Shown here piece after piece: positions 47,601 to 59,508 of a stretch of DNA of 64,000 nt. Each line of letters begins with the position of its first letter. The first letter of the stretch is position 1. The DNA comes from Haliclona indistincta (Eukaryota > Porifera > Demospongiae > Haplosclerida > Chalinidae): the NCBI GenBank assembly GCA_964017065.1, contig OZ024785.1, forward strand, positions 5,060,588-5,124,587, written 5' to 3'. Under the pieces are notes generated by a model that worked only from the letters and a program-made list of their open reading frames with translations, was not told the DNA's origin and did no database searches. Position numbers and translations under genes: made by a program.

Positions 47601-48652
47601 AGCATCGAGTCAAAGTTGTAATAAAATACTGCGATAGCTCCTCCTGCAAAAGCAGTACAACTGTCAATAGAAGAAGTAACCATTGTGACCGTGTTGTTGA
47701 AAGAGTCACTCTTGAAGTCTGCATAAACTCCACCACCTCGCAATGTGGCACTATTTGAACTAAAGGTGCAGTCAACAATTGAGACTTTGTTGGAATTACT
47801 GCTTCCATCGTACGACACTGAAATACCTCCTCCACTACCAAATTGGTTTCTAGTTTCAGTTTTAGAGACATGATTTGGTTTGACAACAGTACCAGTGGAC
47901 GCATAGTTGTTTGAAAAGAGACAATCTTTAATCGTAAAGAGAGAATTGTTAACAGCATTCTCTAAAGGAGAGCAGCTGTTACCACTACTGTTCGGTAGGC
48001 AGTGAGGATATTCAATATATAGACCACCACTTATACCATTGACCCCCTCAGGAGAATTGTTATCCACAAGATTACAACTCGTGATGGAATTTACTCCCTG
48101 CGTAGCATAAAACTGAATTGCAACACCAACGCTCTGTGACACATTCACTCTATCCATAATGACGTCAGCACAATTGACAAAGTAAAGAGCCGCACTATAA
48201 ATCAGAAACAGATCAGCGTCTGAAGAGCTATTGGTACTAGTGCTGCTGTGATCAGCACCACAGCCAACGAAACTAATGTTGACAATGGAGATATTGGAAA
48301 CAGAGAAAAACGATAGACCAGATCCGTTTGAGCAGTGTATTACCACTTGGTTCATGCCGTATGATTCCAACCGAAGAGAACGAATATTCTCAAAAGTGGT
48401 AAACGGACTAGCGTCTAGTTGGTAAGGGCTGTAAAGGCCGTCAAAACGCATGGTAGTATCATTGTATACATAAGCTCCTTCAAACGCCACAGTAAGATTG
48501 CTACAAGGTATAGTATCACTCCCGCCCCAGCACAAGGAGGTGTTGACAGCAGTTTTATTATTCTTACTGACATAGATCACCCTCCCGCCCTGAATCATAT
48601 CCAGCTGTAACAAGCTCCATGCTAACAAAACAGATAGCACAAAACAGTTCAT
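44699..48652 (-). CDS. Intronless multipass protein with beta-helix ectodomain
   Basis: One open frame of 1317 residues. It starts with a signal peptide (VLSVLLAWSLLQLDMIQGG). Residues about 25-560 are Asn-rich repeats with many N-glycosylation sites and turns such as SNISIVNISFVGCG and NSATLRGGGVY; this is the pattern of right-handed parallel beta-helix proteins, similar to chlamydial polymorphic membrane protein repeats. A middle region (about 560-800) includes a Cys-rich segment (CRFCNG, CSVGRRKGFLCSECED). The C-terminal third has about seven to nine hydrophobic segments (for example HILYYILLAVFIMVTNISF and LILIFVPFIWIVFYISIRLW), and it ends in an acidic tail. I know this architecture as a large family in sponges and cnidarians without a firm function. 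A surface receptor or channel role is speculation. The lack of introns contrasts with all its neighbours and suggests origin by retroposition. Confidence 0.85.
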   Translation of the reverse strand: MNCFVLSVLLAWSLLQLDMIQGGRVIYVSKNNKTAVNTSLCWGGSDTIPCSNLTVAFEGAYVYNDTTMRFDGLYSPYQLDASPFTTFENIRSLRLESYGMNQVVIHCSNGSGLSFFSVSNISIVNISFVGCGADHSSTSTNSSSDADLFLIYSAALYFVNCADVIMDRVNVSQSVGVAIQFYATQGVNSITSCNLVDNNSPEGVNGISGGLYIEYPHCLPNSSGNSCSPLENAVNNSLFTIKDCLFSNNYASTGTVVKPNHVSKTETRNQFGSGGGISVSYDGSSNSNKVSIVDCTFSSNSATLRGGGVYADFKSDSFNNTVTMVTSSIDSCTAFAGGAIAVFYYNFDSMLFSNNSVYISSTNFTNNLAKFWGGAISLYITRKTTPSNQFNLTNCIFDGNTGSFGSAVSFSLWLSSSSGADNQLLPVVDSCLFVDNHDTKAFGSQELAQFGALYLYFLSVSFLKKVEFRSNYGSGVVAVSAEIRFYEGTESFFINNSAIHGAGISLLGNSIMKLFQNTSYHFLNNSAYLFGGAIYSSSVGEHTAMSQNCFMQYEKPYASPRDWEVRFTFINNTVDGTNKTDSIAGTGDKLNSIYAQSILPCLGIIAHQEESSIDPATKREVFCWNKTMWHYSSPECWQEIQTAPAKILVPESLVVKPGVDTSMDIIAYDDLSNDVTDYLVLFAQSTTPDITIDRRYHYISSNTIKLHPNENYTVDNVYTIRLQTLPSRVLETQLDVTFAKCTEGLELEDGVCTFIGSYGDYLRLNKTSGLAEVFREYWFGVRQDNKTKIVAYCRFCNGFSSNNPYIGGYIPLNFTSDENDACSVGRRKGFLCSECEDNHSISIFSTDQQCKNTSSLYNGVVWAVYVGSHILYYILLAVFIMVTNISFTAAPLNSAIIFAQMVSTVVDLNAGGIISLPGLKTTVRVYKCLYDLFNLNLFHVLFHHLTTSLPLPLAKIFLGFLPLLTLIAVSIIWCLISCCLCFDGNCFVRYKELHPNAWIVKKCTMFTVTEKMKNMLGSFLLLSSTSILIILFQVINPTFLRSSNGTIIGSVFYLDPGTEYSLGHFYFWLPIILISVFVIPLIFFICCCRYRDNNDKNIIDHMLHPLQCHFKRCEPKNYCEGCIEQVEIPKDPETADEIEKKRLQEEFPFKFSYRCLRLPPCCNNLIFISFRDFHWVPAGFFILRIGLILMYNYAWDFIIRCMMQLVTVAAVAAFIAIYRPYKKEWINALDTVIFLDLALLIALSAYQYHLTEVIAVMSIWVYVVQLILIFVPFIWIVFYISIRLWAFCCRVCKKNDGDGNEADGDENEATGLVHDNT

Positions 48653-49898
48653 TGTCCTTGACCACAGTTATTGCACCTGCAATAATATTGAAAGATAAAC
48701 ACACTCATAGATAACAAACTCATGGTTAGAGCTGCTGTACTGCAGTTCGTGGTGCTGAGATTATACCTTTGTATCTGTATCAGATAGCCAATTCTTTTCT
48801 CTCCAAGTTGTAGCACTACTCAAGAATGTTGCTGTAGTACTATTAGTGAAGAGATAGAATCCATATCACCTGATTTATTTTCATTGCTATAGAGTTTAAA
48901 GTTTGGGAAACTAGCTTTCAATGACACATCTCCCTGACTGAAGCTCAAGGGATTTACAACAACCAAAACGAACAACATTGATACACATGCTCTTAATAAT
49001 ATAATACTATACTGCTGCTGTACACTCAATAATCCGTTTACACAACTTGGAAGAGAACTAGTGGGCTATAATACACATGATCCCCTTCACACACTACCAT
49101 AATACTGATAACAAGCTTGTCATTTGCTGCCAGATGCTCGAATCACTTTTATCAATACTATAGAGTTTACTACATGAAAGTTAGCTTAGCTACAAGCAAC
49201 GCATAGATTATGTGAACGAGATCATTCTAGCTATTCAGAATGGTTATTATACCTTTCAGAAAAAGACGACTCCAATCGACTCGCGCTCGTGCGAAGCCAG
49301 GCTTCAGCTAGGCGATCCACATCATGGTCGGCAACTAAAGATTTCGGTTGAACTCCTCCTCTTTTGCAACCGCAGATTTGCGTATGCGACAAAAATTCCT
49401 CGTTCAGTCGTTCTGCCTCCGAGACACATGCAGAACATTATTAACAGTGGGGTAAGTGGCAATGACAATGTACAATACTGTCATAACAGGAGCGTATAAG
49501 GGGAAGGAGCGTTCAACTGCCGTATAATGTATTCGCTAAGACTAATATTCAATTTGAATTGAAATTGAAGTCCGCCGGCCGCCATGCGCTGTTGCTACTT
49601 GGAACTTGGGTATTTCTTTGCGCGTTGTGGCTCGCTATTTCCCACCTATATGTACATTCGTCCACGCTTCGTCCTGCCCGTTTCCAACTAAAAAAAAGAA
49701 CGTTCAGCCAGAGCCACCGGGGATCGCCGTCTTATGCAGCCAGCAAGAACCTTCCTTATAAGGAAGGTTTTTGTTGATTTCATTATCCACACTTGAACGC
49801 TCCTTCCTCTAAGTTAAACGCTCCTGGCCATCAACTCACATAACACTAATAACAACAATGGGAACTGGAATAAAACTACAACTACGGTACGGCTACAT
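48653..49898. other. Intergenic, no firm gene
   Basis: Probable 5' flank of the beta-helix gene. A 69-codon minus-strand frame (48820-49029) begins like a signal peptide (SMLFVLVVVNPLSFSQG) but has no partner exon that I could find. A perfect hairpin CCTTCCTTATAAGGAAGG is at 49751-49768. From about 49800 the sequence matches the 3' flank of the second GPCR (61120-61204). Confidence 0.4.
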
Positions 49899-50866
49899 AA
49901 CTGAATGAACAGATTTCACAAAACCCTCGGCGTGTTGCACATTGGCTCCTTAGTTATGGTTTGCAGAAGGAGCTTTACAGCTAAAGGCAACCTGCTTGCT
50001 ATTGAAACTGCACTGCTAACCAGAAGACAGCAAAATGCTAACCACTTTATAGGCGTGTCATGTGGGTGTGACCATGCATGTGAGTAGGTAGCCATTGCTA
50101 GCTGTAGGCTGATATCTACGCACACTCAGAGCTGTCCTGCTGTTTAGATGGAATCTACAAGTACCTAGATAGTCAAACATTGGCGCTTTTGTAGTCAGAG
50201 AGGTCCAAGATGGCCGTCAAGGTGAGCCAGCCATACATAACTCGAGAACGAAAGCACTTTAGCAAAATCCACGAGTCACATTCAGGCGCGTGTCCAGAAA
50301 CGAGGAAAGATAGGTGCGCGCGCGAAGCGCGCCCGAAAAATGTAATTAATATTCATTATATTCATAAAATACGTCATTATTATCATGGTGCACTAGATTT
50401 GTTCTTCGCTAGAACTAATGGAAAACGGCCTAAACCACCTTAGAATGGAATATTGGCAGCTGATAAGTTTGTTGCAATAACAGTTGTGATAAATTTATAG
50501 CCACAGTGTACTTAAATGCAATGAATAAAATTTATAAACTTAAATGCTGAGGGGGGTGCTAGAGCACCCGGAGCCCTATCGTGGACACGCGCCTGACATT
50601 GCAAGCCATTGTCGAGCTTGTCATGCTCATAACCTCACCAGCGCGCAGAAATGATCGCTTTAGCAAAATCCACGAGTCACATTGCAAGCCATTGTCGAGC
50701 TAAGCCTGTTCATACCTTTACCGAGTTTCAGAAGTGAGCGATGGTCTCTGCAGCTCGATGGACAGAATGAATGACAAACTAAGTACCGGTACCGTAACCC
50801 TCGCGCATGCGCCGAGGGTTAATGACAAACCAAGTACCGTAACCCTCGCGCATATGCGCCGAGGGT
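49899..50866. other. Insertion in the 3' flank of GPCR-1
   Basis: The flank shared with GPCR-2 breaks after GGTACGGCTACAT and resumes at AACTACTACA; 968 bp lie between. Inside are direct repeats around CATTGCAAGCCATTGTCGAG (about 50597 and 50681) and two copies of a palindromic unit AACCCTCGCGCATGCGCCGA (about 50796 and 50840). No gene recognised. Confidence 0.55.
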
Positions 50867-53800
50867 TAACTACTACATACTATACCTCTGCACTAATGCC
50901 GGTATTGTCACTGTGTTCTAATTCATTCTATGAGAAATAATGTGTTCATGAGTTATAATAATGCTGCTTCTTTTTCACTGTCATCAGTGAAGGTAATCTC
51001 AGCCATCTGAACATCGTGTGTCTTTCGAATGGTAGACCAACGTTTTATTCGAAATTGAGATTCCATCTCAGCTGAGGTGTTGTCATCATCGTCAGTAATT
51101 GTTTCAAGACGCACACTAGTCGTAGTGGTCTCAGAAGTGATGGGATTTTGCTTTCCACTGTTAGTATACTCATTCAATTTTGTACTCACAGTTTTCTCTG
51201 TGGAGGACAAATTTTTTAACTTTGTTGAAGACCTGTTGAAACAAGATTGAAGGCACACAAGCCACAACTTGCGAGCATCCCGATTGAGAACCACGAAGAA
51301 CACAAAAAGGAAGAAACCTTGAAGAGAATTGAAGAACACAAACAGCCATTGAACAGCAAAGGCACCATAGATGCTAGTATCTGCTCCGATTATTGTGAAC
51401 ATTAGAATAATCCATGAGAGGCCCAGTAGAAACATGAACCCTGCTAGTAATGATAGTAGCTTGCAAGCATCTTTTGATGACATCGGCAATTTATTCTTAT
51501 TCGAAAGTGGTTGATTTCTCTTCTGTTGATTGATTTTGAGCTTAATAACCACATAACTTGAAGAGATGAAGATGCAAACATTGAAGATAATGATGAGAAT
51601 GATTGGAACAAGAAATGCTCCAAAGAACACACCAGTATCACTGATGAAGCAACTATGAGAGAATACGAATAAGATTATGATGTACTCATTCACAATATTG
51701 ACTCACAATCCTCTAGTTGTGTTGGACTGTGTGATGTAGTAGTCAGGATTGATGCTAACAGATATCACTACTGGCAGCAGAGGACAAGCTGGAAAATAAT
51801 TTTAAATGATTATGAGTATTGCATTTATGCTGCTCACCCCAGCATACAATCGAAACGATCACAATGTATAGTGTAGTCGATTTTTTGAACACGATCACAA
51901 GTTTTTGAAACAGTAAGACAGCTTCAGCACCCATCCACATCCAAGCTACCAGAATGAGGTAATGGAGGAGCACACCCACAGTGATACAACCAGCTCTGTT
52001 CTCAGTACGATCAATACCAGCCACAAACACTATCAACATGAGCATCAGTGACACGGCTAACTGAACATGGAATTTACTGATGTCTTTGCGACGAAAATCT
52101 CTGCATAAAATTATAAAGCTAGCTTGCAACCAATTTGTATTAAAACAACTTACTTGAAGATCAAGTATGTTAACAGTAGTAATATCAAGCCCATGAGAGA
52201 GCAGAACACACCAACATAGGTAGTGACATCCAATGCTAAAATAAACTCTGCAGGCAATAGATTATTGCTATGCACTCTGATTGATATGTCCTACAGTGAT
52301 AATACAAAGCTGTCTATAGATTTGTGTTAGTCATGTATAGTGTAGTACCACAAGACAGGCAAAATTTGTGAGATGGTTGCACATACAGTCCACAACATTT
52401 GCAGATTCGTTGAAGGCTTTCAGACTACAACCATCAGTGCTCCAGTCACCATTACCATCTAATAGCAAGAAAGTTTCAACTAAAATTAATGCAGCCAGTT
52501 TTTCAGTAGACTTACTTGCAGCAGTGAAGTTCCAGAAAACACATCGTCTGCCAGCAATTATCTTATTCATTTCAGAATTAGGTGAATAATTTATTAATCG
52601 TAAAGAGAATACTGCTGGAGCATCAAGCCTTGTTCCATCATCAATGCCTCCAACTTGCACTGACACTACTTGACTGCCGACTACAGTATTGGACACTGCC
52701 ATATTCAGTGATGTGTCTCTTACAGGGAATAATGCCGAGGAGTTGTATACAGTGAACGCTACTGACACATTACGATCTTGTGGAATGCTGATCAAAATTC
52801 CTTGAGGAAGGGAAAGTGCAGAATCTATATTTTGTGATAAATCTCTAGATAGTTGAGAATTTGATGTAGACAGCTGTAATTCTTGAGAGTCTATAGAAAA
52901 CAAAAGCCTGTGTGTTTAAGCAATGAATAGCATTTATACACAAGACCTGGAGATTTTTTTACTGTCAGAGATCTTCCTAGAAATGCACTCCTCTCAATCT
53001 ATAAGAAACACATGCAAGAGTGATTTGCTATCATGTTTTCAATGGTAACTTACTCGTTCCCCTCTCAATGCTAAGTCTCTTCTAGACACAGATATATTAG
53101 TAAAGTTCACTTGCTCAATCAGAGCATCAACAATGTCATTGAATGCTTCTACAATCCTATATTTAGAACCATAAATAGTTACTATTAGTGTGTACTTGCT
53201 TAATACGTGTTACTCTGTTCTTGTAAAATTTCCATTGGCCACTCCTCAACATTGTCCAGTATTTCCACAGCATTTGTTGTAGCCTTAAGTTGAATCAGGT
53301 CATCAGATACATGGACAGCATCATTAATTCACTAGCTTACTTGAGTGATCATAGTTAATGATGCATTCTGAGTCATAATAACATCCACTGATTGTGTGAG
53401 TAGATTAGCTACCACCTCAAGATTATCACTGTTCTGATCTGATGTTTCATTTGCTGTTGTTACAATACTTGTGAGGTTATTAATGACTTCATTCACATTC
53501 TCAATACTGACATTCATCTGTATTAGTATAGATAAACAATAATGCTACTAATAGCATTATTACTATTACCTGTTGTATGTTGCTGAACTGTTCACTGGCT
53601 ACTGTACTACACTGATCAATCGATGGAGCTGCCCAAATGATTCTAGACACACATTGTCTAGTTGCCATTACTCCATCTGGTCCATAGCGGCAGATAGTGC
53701 TAGCAGTAGAGTTGACTTCAGTCTCATTCCACTGGAATACTCCTCTAGCACCACCATCAGTGGACTCATGACTACAATACCCTAATGCTGACAACCACAT

Positions 53801-54287
53801 AGTAATGGAGAAAGACTAAAAGTGATGAGTATCAAGCGTCTAATTACAAGGACTATTATAATGCGTACTCTCAAATGTCACCTGAATATATTTCAGTCTC
53901 TGGAATGCTGAAGTTGTTAGCTCTCAACACATCAATAATCTGGTTTGAGAAGCTGTCTGGAGATGGGTCCTGAGCACCTGCTGGACCAGTTATAGTGCAG
54001 TCTACTCTATCTCTTCCTGAATTAGGCACCAAGCTAAGAATTTAAACATAGCATACATCTATAAAAACTATGTGAGCTTTCAATTCCTTGCCTGGTCACG
54101 TTATCACATTCCATTGTCGTTATGTTTACTTGATGCAAAATCTGTGTAAAAGTTCAATTATTGTTATTGTGCATGAATGAATGTAACATACCACAGTTCT
54201 TATTGTGTTAAGAGCTGCTTGAATATTCGGCATAACACCACTTAAAGTTGAGGAAAATCTCATGTGCAGTGTGAAGATCAGTGCCGG

Positions 54288-54416
54288 TGTCATAAAATAT
54301 TGGGGATCCCGTGAGGATGGGGATCCCGGGTCCCTATTCTACCGGTAGAATGGGGATCCCGGGATCCCCATCCTCACGGTATAATGGGGATCCCCTCGTG
54401 AGAATGGGGATCCCTT
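54288..54416. repeat. Left terminal inverted repeat of the Ginger-like element
   Basis: Begins TGTCATAAAATAT and continues as degenerate GGGGATCCC units separated by CTACCGGTAGAATG or CCTCACGGTATAAT spacers. The units are themselves partly palindromic. It pairs with 59509-59700. Confidence 0.8.
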
Positions 54417-54692
54417 CCTTTACATAGTCACGGTCAGCGTGCAAAGGCTCGCCAAAGGAGCTTATAACTGACTGAACGCAGTTTTGTATAATTTGAACTG
54501 TCAATCTATTCCACACCATGCAGGTCTGATCTAACTAGCCTACTCAGTTGAATCGGGAACAAAGGTGCAACTTAAATCCAGTAGTCTTAGTAGACGCTGT
54601 AACACTTGCACTTTTAAATGTAGTGATTTATTATTATTATTCAGTACACTGGCAATAGTAAAACATTAATATTCATTGCCGACATTACTGCA

Positions 54693-57624
54693 ATGTCAGA
54701 GGCAATGGATTCTGCTGTAGACAATGGTAGCAAAAGCGAGCAGCTGAGCGATGGTAGATTTGAGTATACTCACTTGTACAAGTATCTACGAGATGGCACC
54801 TATCCGGAAGGATTCACTAAGGCTGAAAAGAGTGGGTTGCGCAAACGGGCGAAGTTTTTTACTACGCAAGGGAGCGATTTATACTACACTGGCAGCAAAT
54901 CCAGTAAGCGCATGCATGCATGATAGCTATCGATGCACTATACACATGATGATAGAGAAGATGAAATTGGTAGTTGAAGATGTGCAAAAGCGAAAGAGGA
55001 TCCTGACCAACGCTCATGACAGTGGACATCTTGGTGTGAATAGAATGCTAGACCTTGTTAGCAAGTACTATTGGCCAAGACTATCTGAAGAAGTGAAAGA
55101 ATATGTAAGTATGGCACAAATTTGCATGAGCAAATGATTATGTAGCACATTGTATAGGTCAGATCATGTGAGAAGTGCCAGCGCCACAACTCAAAGCTGC
55201 AGAAAGCTACGGGAACTCTTCACCCCATACCAGTAAAAGGTGTCGTATGGAGACAGGTCGGGATGGATCTGATTGGCCCATTGCACACGACCCAACGAGG
55301 AAACAAGTTTATAGTCACATTGACAGATTACTTCTCCAAGTGGGCAGAAGCTGCACCTTTAACTGACAAGTCAGCTCTTGGAATAGCCAAGTTCATTTTC
55401 TCAGTGAGCTATGCAAATTGCATAATGTGGTAAATAGTTCACACACTTTGTGGTACTGTCCTAACAGTGTGTTGGTAGAGTCAAGTGCTGCAGTTGCACT
55501 GTATAGCCACATGTTTATATGTCACTGCTTGTGTGGTTAATTTCAAATTACAACACAGACTATAATTGTGTATTATTTGCAACACAGGTCATGTGCAGAA
55601 TGGGCTGCCCAGAAATTCTTATCACTGACCAGGGAAGAGAATTTGTGAATGAGCTTTCACAAGCTCTCTACAAAATGACCAATACCCAGCATCGCATCAC
55701 AAGTGCTTACCACCCTCAGGTAATTAAGTCGGTTACAAACTGTGTTCTATTATGGTACTATACACTCAGTCTAATGGGCTCACAGAGCGTTTCAATCAAA
55801 CACTCGTAAGATCCTTAGGAAAGGTGGTAAATGATGATCAAGACAACTGGGACGATCAGATTGACATGGTACTGATGGGGTACAGAGCTTCACGTCAAGC
55901 GTCTACTAAGTACTCTCCATACTTCATGCTGTTTCAAACACAAATGCGGCTCCCAATGGATGCAGAAATGATGCCAGTTGATGATGTGGAGGACATAGAA
56001 GATAGTATTGAAGAGAGAATCCATGCTCTGCTGCAAGGAAGAGCAGGAATTTTCACCGAGGCAGAAAGGAATATCAAGGCAGCTCAAAAAGTACAAAAGG
56101 AGCATTATGATGAAAAACACCAGCCCCAGCATATTGAGCCAGGTACTGAGGTGCTTCTTGAAAATACGAAACAAAAACAAAGGAAAGGTGGAAAACTTGA
56201 CCCAAAGTGGCTAGGTCCCTACACTGTCAACCGAGATTTGGGGAAGGGTGTCTACGAACTCCAGAACAGTCATGGCAAGGTGCTGAAAACAAAAGCAAAT
56301 GTGAATCGTTTGAAACGCTATACAAGAAGAAAAGGTTATTGATTGATCATTAAAGTTTAACTTGAATTATTTAAATTTAGATGAGAATGAGAGTGAAGAG
56401 GAAGAGCTTGAACCAAAATTGAAGAGATCGAAGACTGAAGGTATAAGTTATTAAGTGCTAATAATTTATTATAATTTTTTTACTTGTTGCAGTTTGTAGA
56501 GTGTCAGCACATCCAGTATCTGACTCTTGTGCAACAGCAGTCATGCCTCCTGGAGGTGAACTAGTATTGCTAAATGATGATCATACTGATGGTATGTCAT
56601 CTAGCTACAAATAGCAAGTTGCAAATTGTTTTGACAATAAGGCTGCAAGCTTCAGACAGGTCATGATATCAACTTAGCCAGAATCAAATCATTTACGCTC
56701 TCAACACAAGACTGCCAAAGTATAGTGCAAGGAGAATGTATTAATGACAAGGTAAAAATGAATAACATATTACTTTAATTTTGCAAAAGTGCAGGTTATC
56801 GACTTCTACTTTCAAGTACTGCAAGCTCGAAAGTATCACCAGGCTGGCAAAACTGCTAATTTTAACATATAAAATTATCATTAGTTTTACAGGATGGCCA
56901 ATACAGTATTGGTGTGATTCCTAGAATTGTATGTGATGCATACGAGGCGTCTGGATACCAGTACGAGAAATTGTTATCACATTTTAAGGTACAACTCTAA
57001 AACATCATGCAATTATATAATTTTTTGGCACTAAATTTTAAAGAGAGAGATTAACAATTCGAGAATACTGTTTGTCCCATTATATTCAAGTCACCACTAC
57101 CGCCTTGGGGTTTGCTTGGTTTATAACACTTGTGCTAGTTGTTAATGCTATGTTATGTTATTAAGGTGATAAATTACAGCAGTCATGAATGGTGTGTTAT
57201 TGACTCACTGACGGGAAAAAGCTGCAAGTCGTTACCAACTATCATGAGGTATAATGACTATAGATCTGCCACATTCAGAGCAATCATTCAGTTGTATCCA
57301 TCAGAATGGTCATCTTGCAAACGACACCCACATCTGATTCAGACAAATGGCAGCGCACGATGTTAAAAACAGTGAAGCTATTATACTTAATTATACTTAT
57401 TAATTCATAATGATATCATAGCCTGTACCTAGTCAAAAGACCGCTACTGACTGTGGGGTGTTTATATGCAAGGTACAGTAATCATTAAGAAGTCACGATC
57501 ACTGTCAATGCAATTTTCAATTTTATTAGTATGCTGAGTGCATTGCTAATGACAAAGAGATTTTATTCACAGTAAGGCAACAATCTTTGGTTAGATTCAG
57601 AAAATTTATGTTTAACTCAGTGTG
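54693..57624 (+). CDS. Ginger-like transposase: integrase domain plus Ulp1-type protease
   Basis: First exons 54693-54903, 54956-55104, 55158-55403, 55588-55719 and 55770-56334 join in phase. Order: a leader; an H2C2 zinc-binding domain (HDSGHLG to CEKCQRH); a DDE core with D in GMDLIGPL, D in LITDQGREF and E in NGLTERFNQ; and a GPY/F-like module (WLGPYTVNRDLGKGVYEL). Acidic and basic linker exons (56381-56440, 56493-56591) follow, then INDKVIDFYFQVLQA, an HEWCVIDSL His/Asp motif (57186-57210) and TDCGVFICKYAE with the catalytic Cys (57440-57475), typical of Ulp1/C48 proteases. The stop is after RFRKFMFNSV at 57624. Two donors inside the Ulp1 part (near 56855 and 57340) are not standard GT; they may be GC donors or damage. 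Transposition in the nucleus and SUMO-type isopeptide cleavage are family inferences. Confidence 0.78.
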
Positions 57625-57710
57625 ACCAACACTTAATACGTTCATGGCTCCTAGCAGAAGTGTTTTAGTAAGTACACTGTACAGTGAACCTAATACATAT
57701 TAATTAATAG

Positions 57711-59323
57711 TATTGAGGACCTTCCTCAAGCTGAAGTATTGGTCAGTAGCACAGTTCAGCAACTGATGTTGCTCTCATCACTTACACCACTATATCACAA
57801 GGTATTTTACTATAATTATTCTTCCAAATGTATTTTTCACTGTGTGTACAGGGTAGAGAAGTGACAGCAAATTCTGAAAAATGTCCAGTTGCTCTTTTAA
57901 ACAATGTCAGTCGTTTCAACTGCAGAGTCAGTGGTAACATGCCAAAAGATGGAAACTGCCTGTTTCATGCTCTAGCTGACCAGCTAAGACAGCATCAGAT
58001 TGGTCGATACAGACATCTTCAGCTTAGACAACTGTTATGTGACTACCTAAAAACCAATCACTCAATGGTTAGAATTTAAAATGGGGTTGATCATTTTCAT
58101 TATCACGTATAGGTTGATGATACAGGGCATACTCTTAAATTGTCAGTTTTTTTGCATACTAAAGAAACATGGTCAGCATATTTGAGGAGGATGAGGAAAG
58201 CGAAGCAGTGGGGAGGACACATAGAGCTAACAGCAGCCGCTAATTTGTTTGGCATAGTCATTTGTGTGGTCACAGACCTATCCTGTGACATGTTTGACAT
58301 GTGGATCTACCCATCTCACGCTATTAGCGATGATGTCTTACTGCTGGGATATGATAGCATGTCAAAACACTACTACAGTCTAACAGGTGAATTCAATAGG
58401 ATGAACCAAACAGATGTATGTCTTACTCAATGATTTTCTATAGCCATTGTGAATCCATCAAGGAAATTTGGTGAGCATCGTTGATGAAGAATAATTCTGA
58501 ACTACGTAAAAATGTTTATTATAGAATCACCAAGTAAACGATTTCAGTTACCAGTTAAGCAAACACCAGTACAAGGGAAAGAAATTTCTGAGCAGCAAGT
58601 ACCAATGGACGATCCTTTGGGTATATTGATCATAGTTGTTAATATGATCACTCAAACATTTTTATAGAGGGACCGTCAAGAGAAGAGATGCGTTCCTATT
58701 ATGCTGAAAAGATTAAGTATGATTTTGGAAATTATTATGTGGATGTAAAAATTATAATAATTTTTATCTTACAGAAATGTTGTTGATTCCATTAAATGGC
58801 CAACTGTATCTGAAATAATTCAAGCAATTCAAGACCACAAGGTAAAAATTCATGTTACTATTAATACAAGTGTTTGTAGAAACTATTTCAAGATATTGTC
58901 GAGGGAAAGATTGCCAACAGTGACAGAGACGATGTTCTGGGTGGAAATCCTAAGACTGTGCAAAGTTTAAAAGCAACAGCAATGGGTCAGGCAATTAACA
59001 AATATAGTGATGAGGAGGTTAGCTAAAAATGATTAGATGACAGTTGAAACATTGATAATTGTACAGCTCACTGATGTCTTAGCAGTCCTACAAACAATAA
59101 TTGAAGAGTGTGGGTATACCAATCATATGCTAGTGTTCAAGCTTGCACATGATGCTCTGTTCAAACAGGCAAGTTTGATAACTATCCACTTGTGAATTTT
59201 GATTATCTAATAATAATGCAGGCAATGTTGGTGACCCTCAAACAGAAGAACAATGCAGCCTCGGAAGATTCAATATTACAGTCACTGTATGCCAGTATTT
59301 ATTCCATAGAACTAGAATATTAA
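57711..59323 (+). CDS. OTU-type cysteine protease of the transposon
   Basis: Exons follow in phase: about 57711-57800, 57852-58068, 58113-58387, 58525-58620, 58667-58721, 58774-58842, 58880-59018, 59066-59168, 59221-59323. The OTU core reads MPKDGNCLFHALADQL, with the catalytic Asp/Cys motif DGNC, and ends KHYYSL with the catalytic His. About 220 residues of helical, unrecognised sequence follow. One intron uses a GC donor (CAGGCAAGT at 59169). No clear ATG precedes the first exon; it may be joined to the Ulp1 exons by a splice at TTCACAGTAAGG (57577), which would make one integrase-Ulp1-OTU polyprotein. OTU proteases cleave ubiquitin chains (family knowledge). Confidence 0.75.
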
Positions 59324-59508
59324 CCAAGCTATCTATCTTTTGAGAAAACTATGATTGAAACTGATACATGAAACTAACTAGTCTGATCCCTACTGATGTT
59401 TCTGTGTAATAACTAGGTAGGCAGGTAATAAACTTCGAGTTGGCACTATAGTTGCTGTATTCTACTGTTATTTACTATCTTGAGTAGTCCTGACTACGAT
59501 CGCGAGCA

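Noticed and set aside
44699..48652. Bacterial contamination (polymorphic outer-membrane protein)
   Set aside because: Multiple eukaryote-like TM helices, many N-glycosylation sites and surrounding intron-rich genes argue for a host gene.
49212..49499. Small plus-strand gene
   Set aside because: No start context, no homology recognised and no splice partners; likely chance.
55890..56180. Minus-strand hydrophobic frame
   Set aside because: Antisense of the transposase integrase exon.
57711..59323. Host OTU deubiquitinase gene
   Set aside because: It lies fully between the transposon's inverted repeats and in the same orientation as the transposase, so element cargo is the simpler reading.
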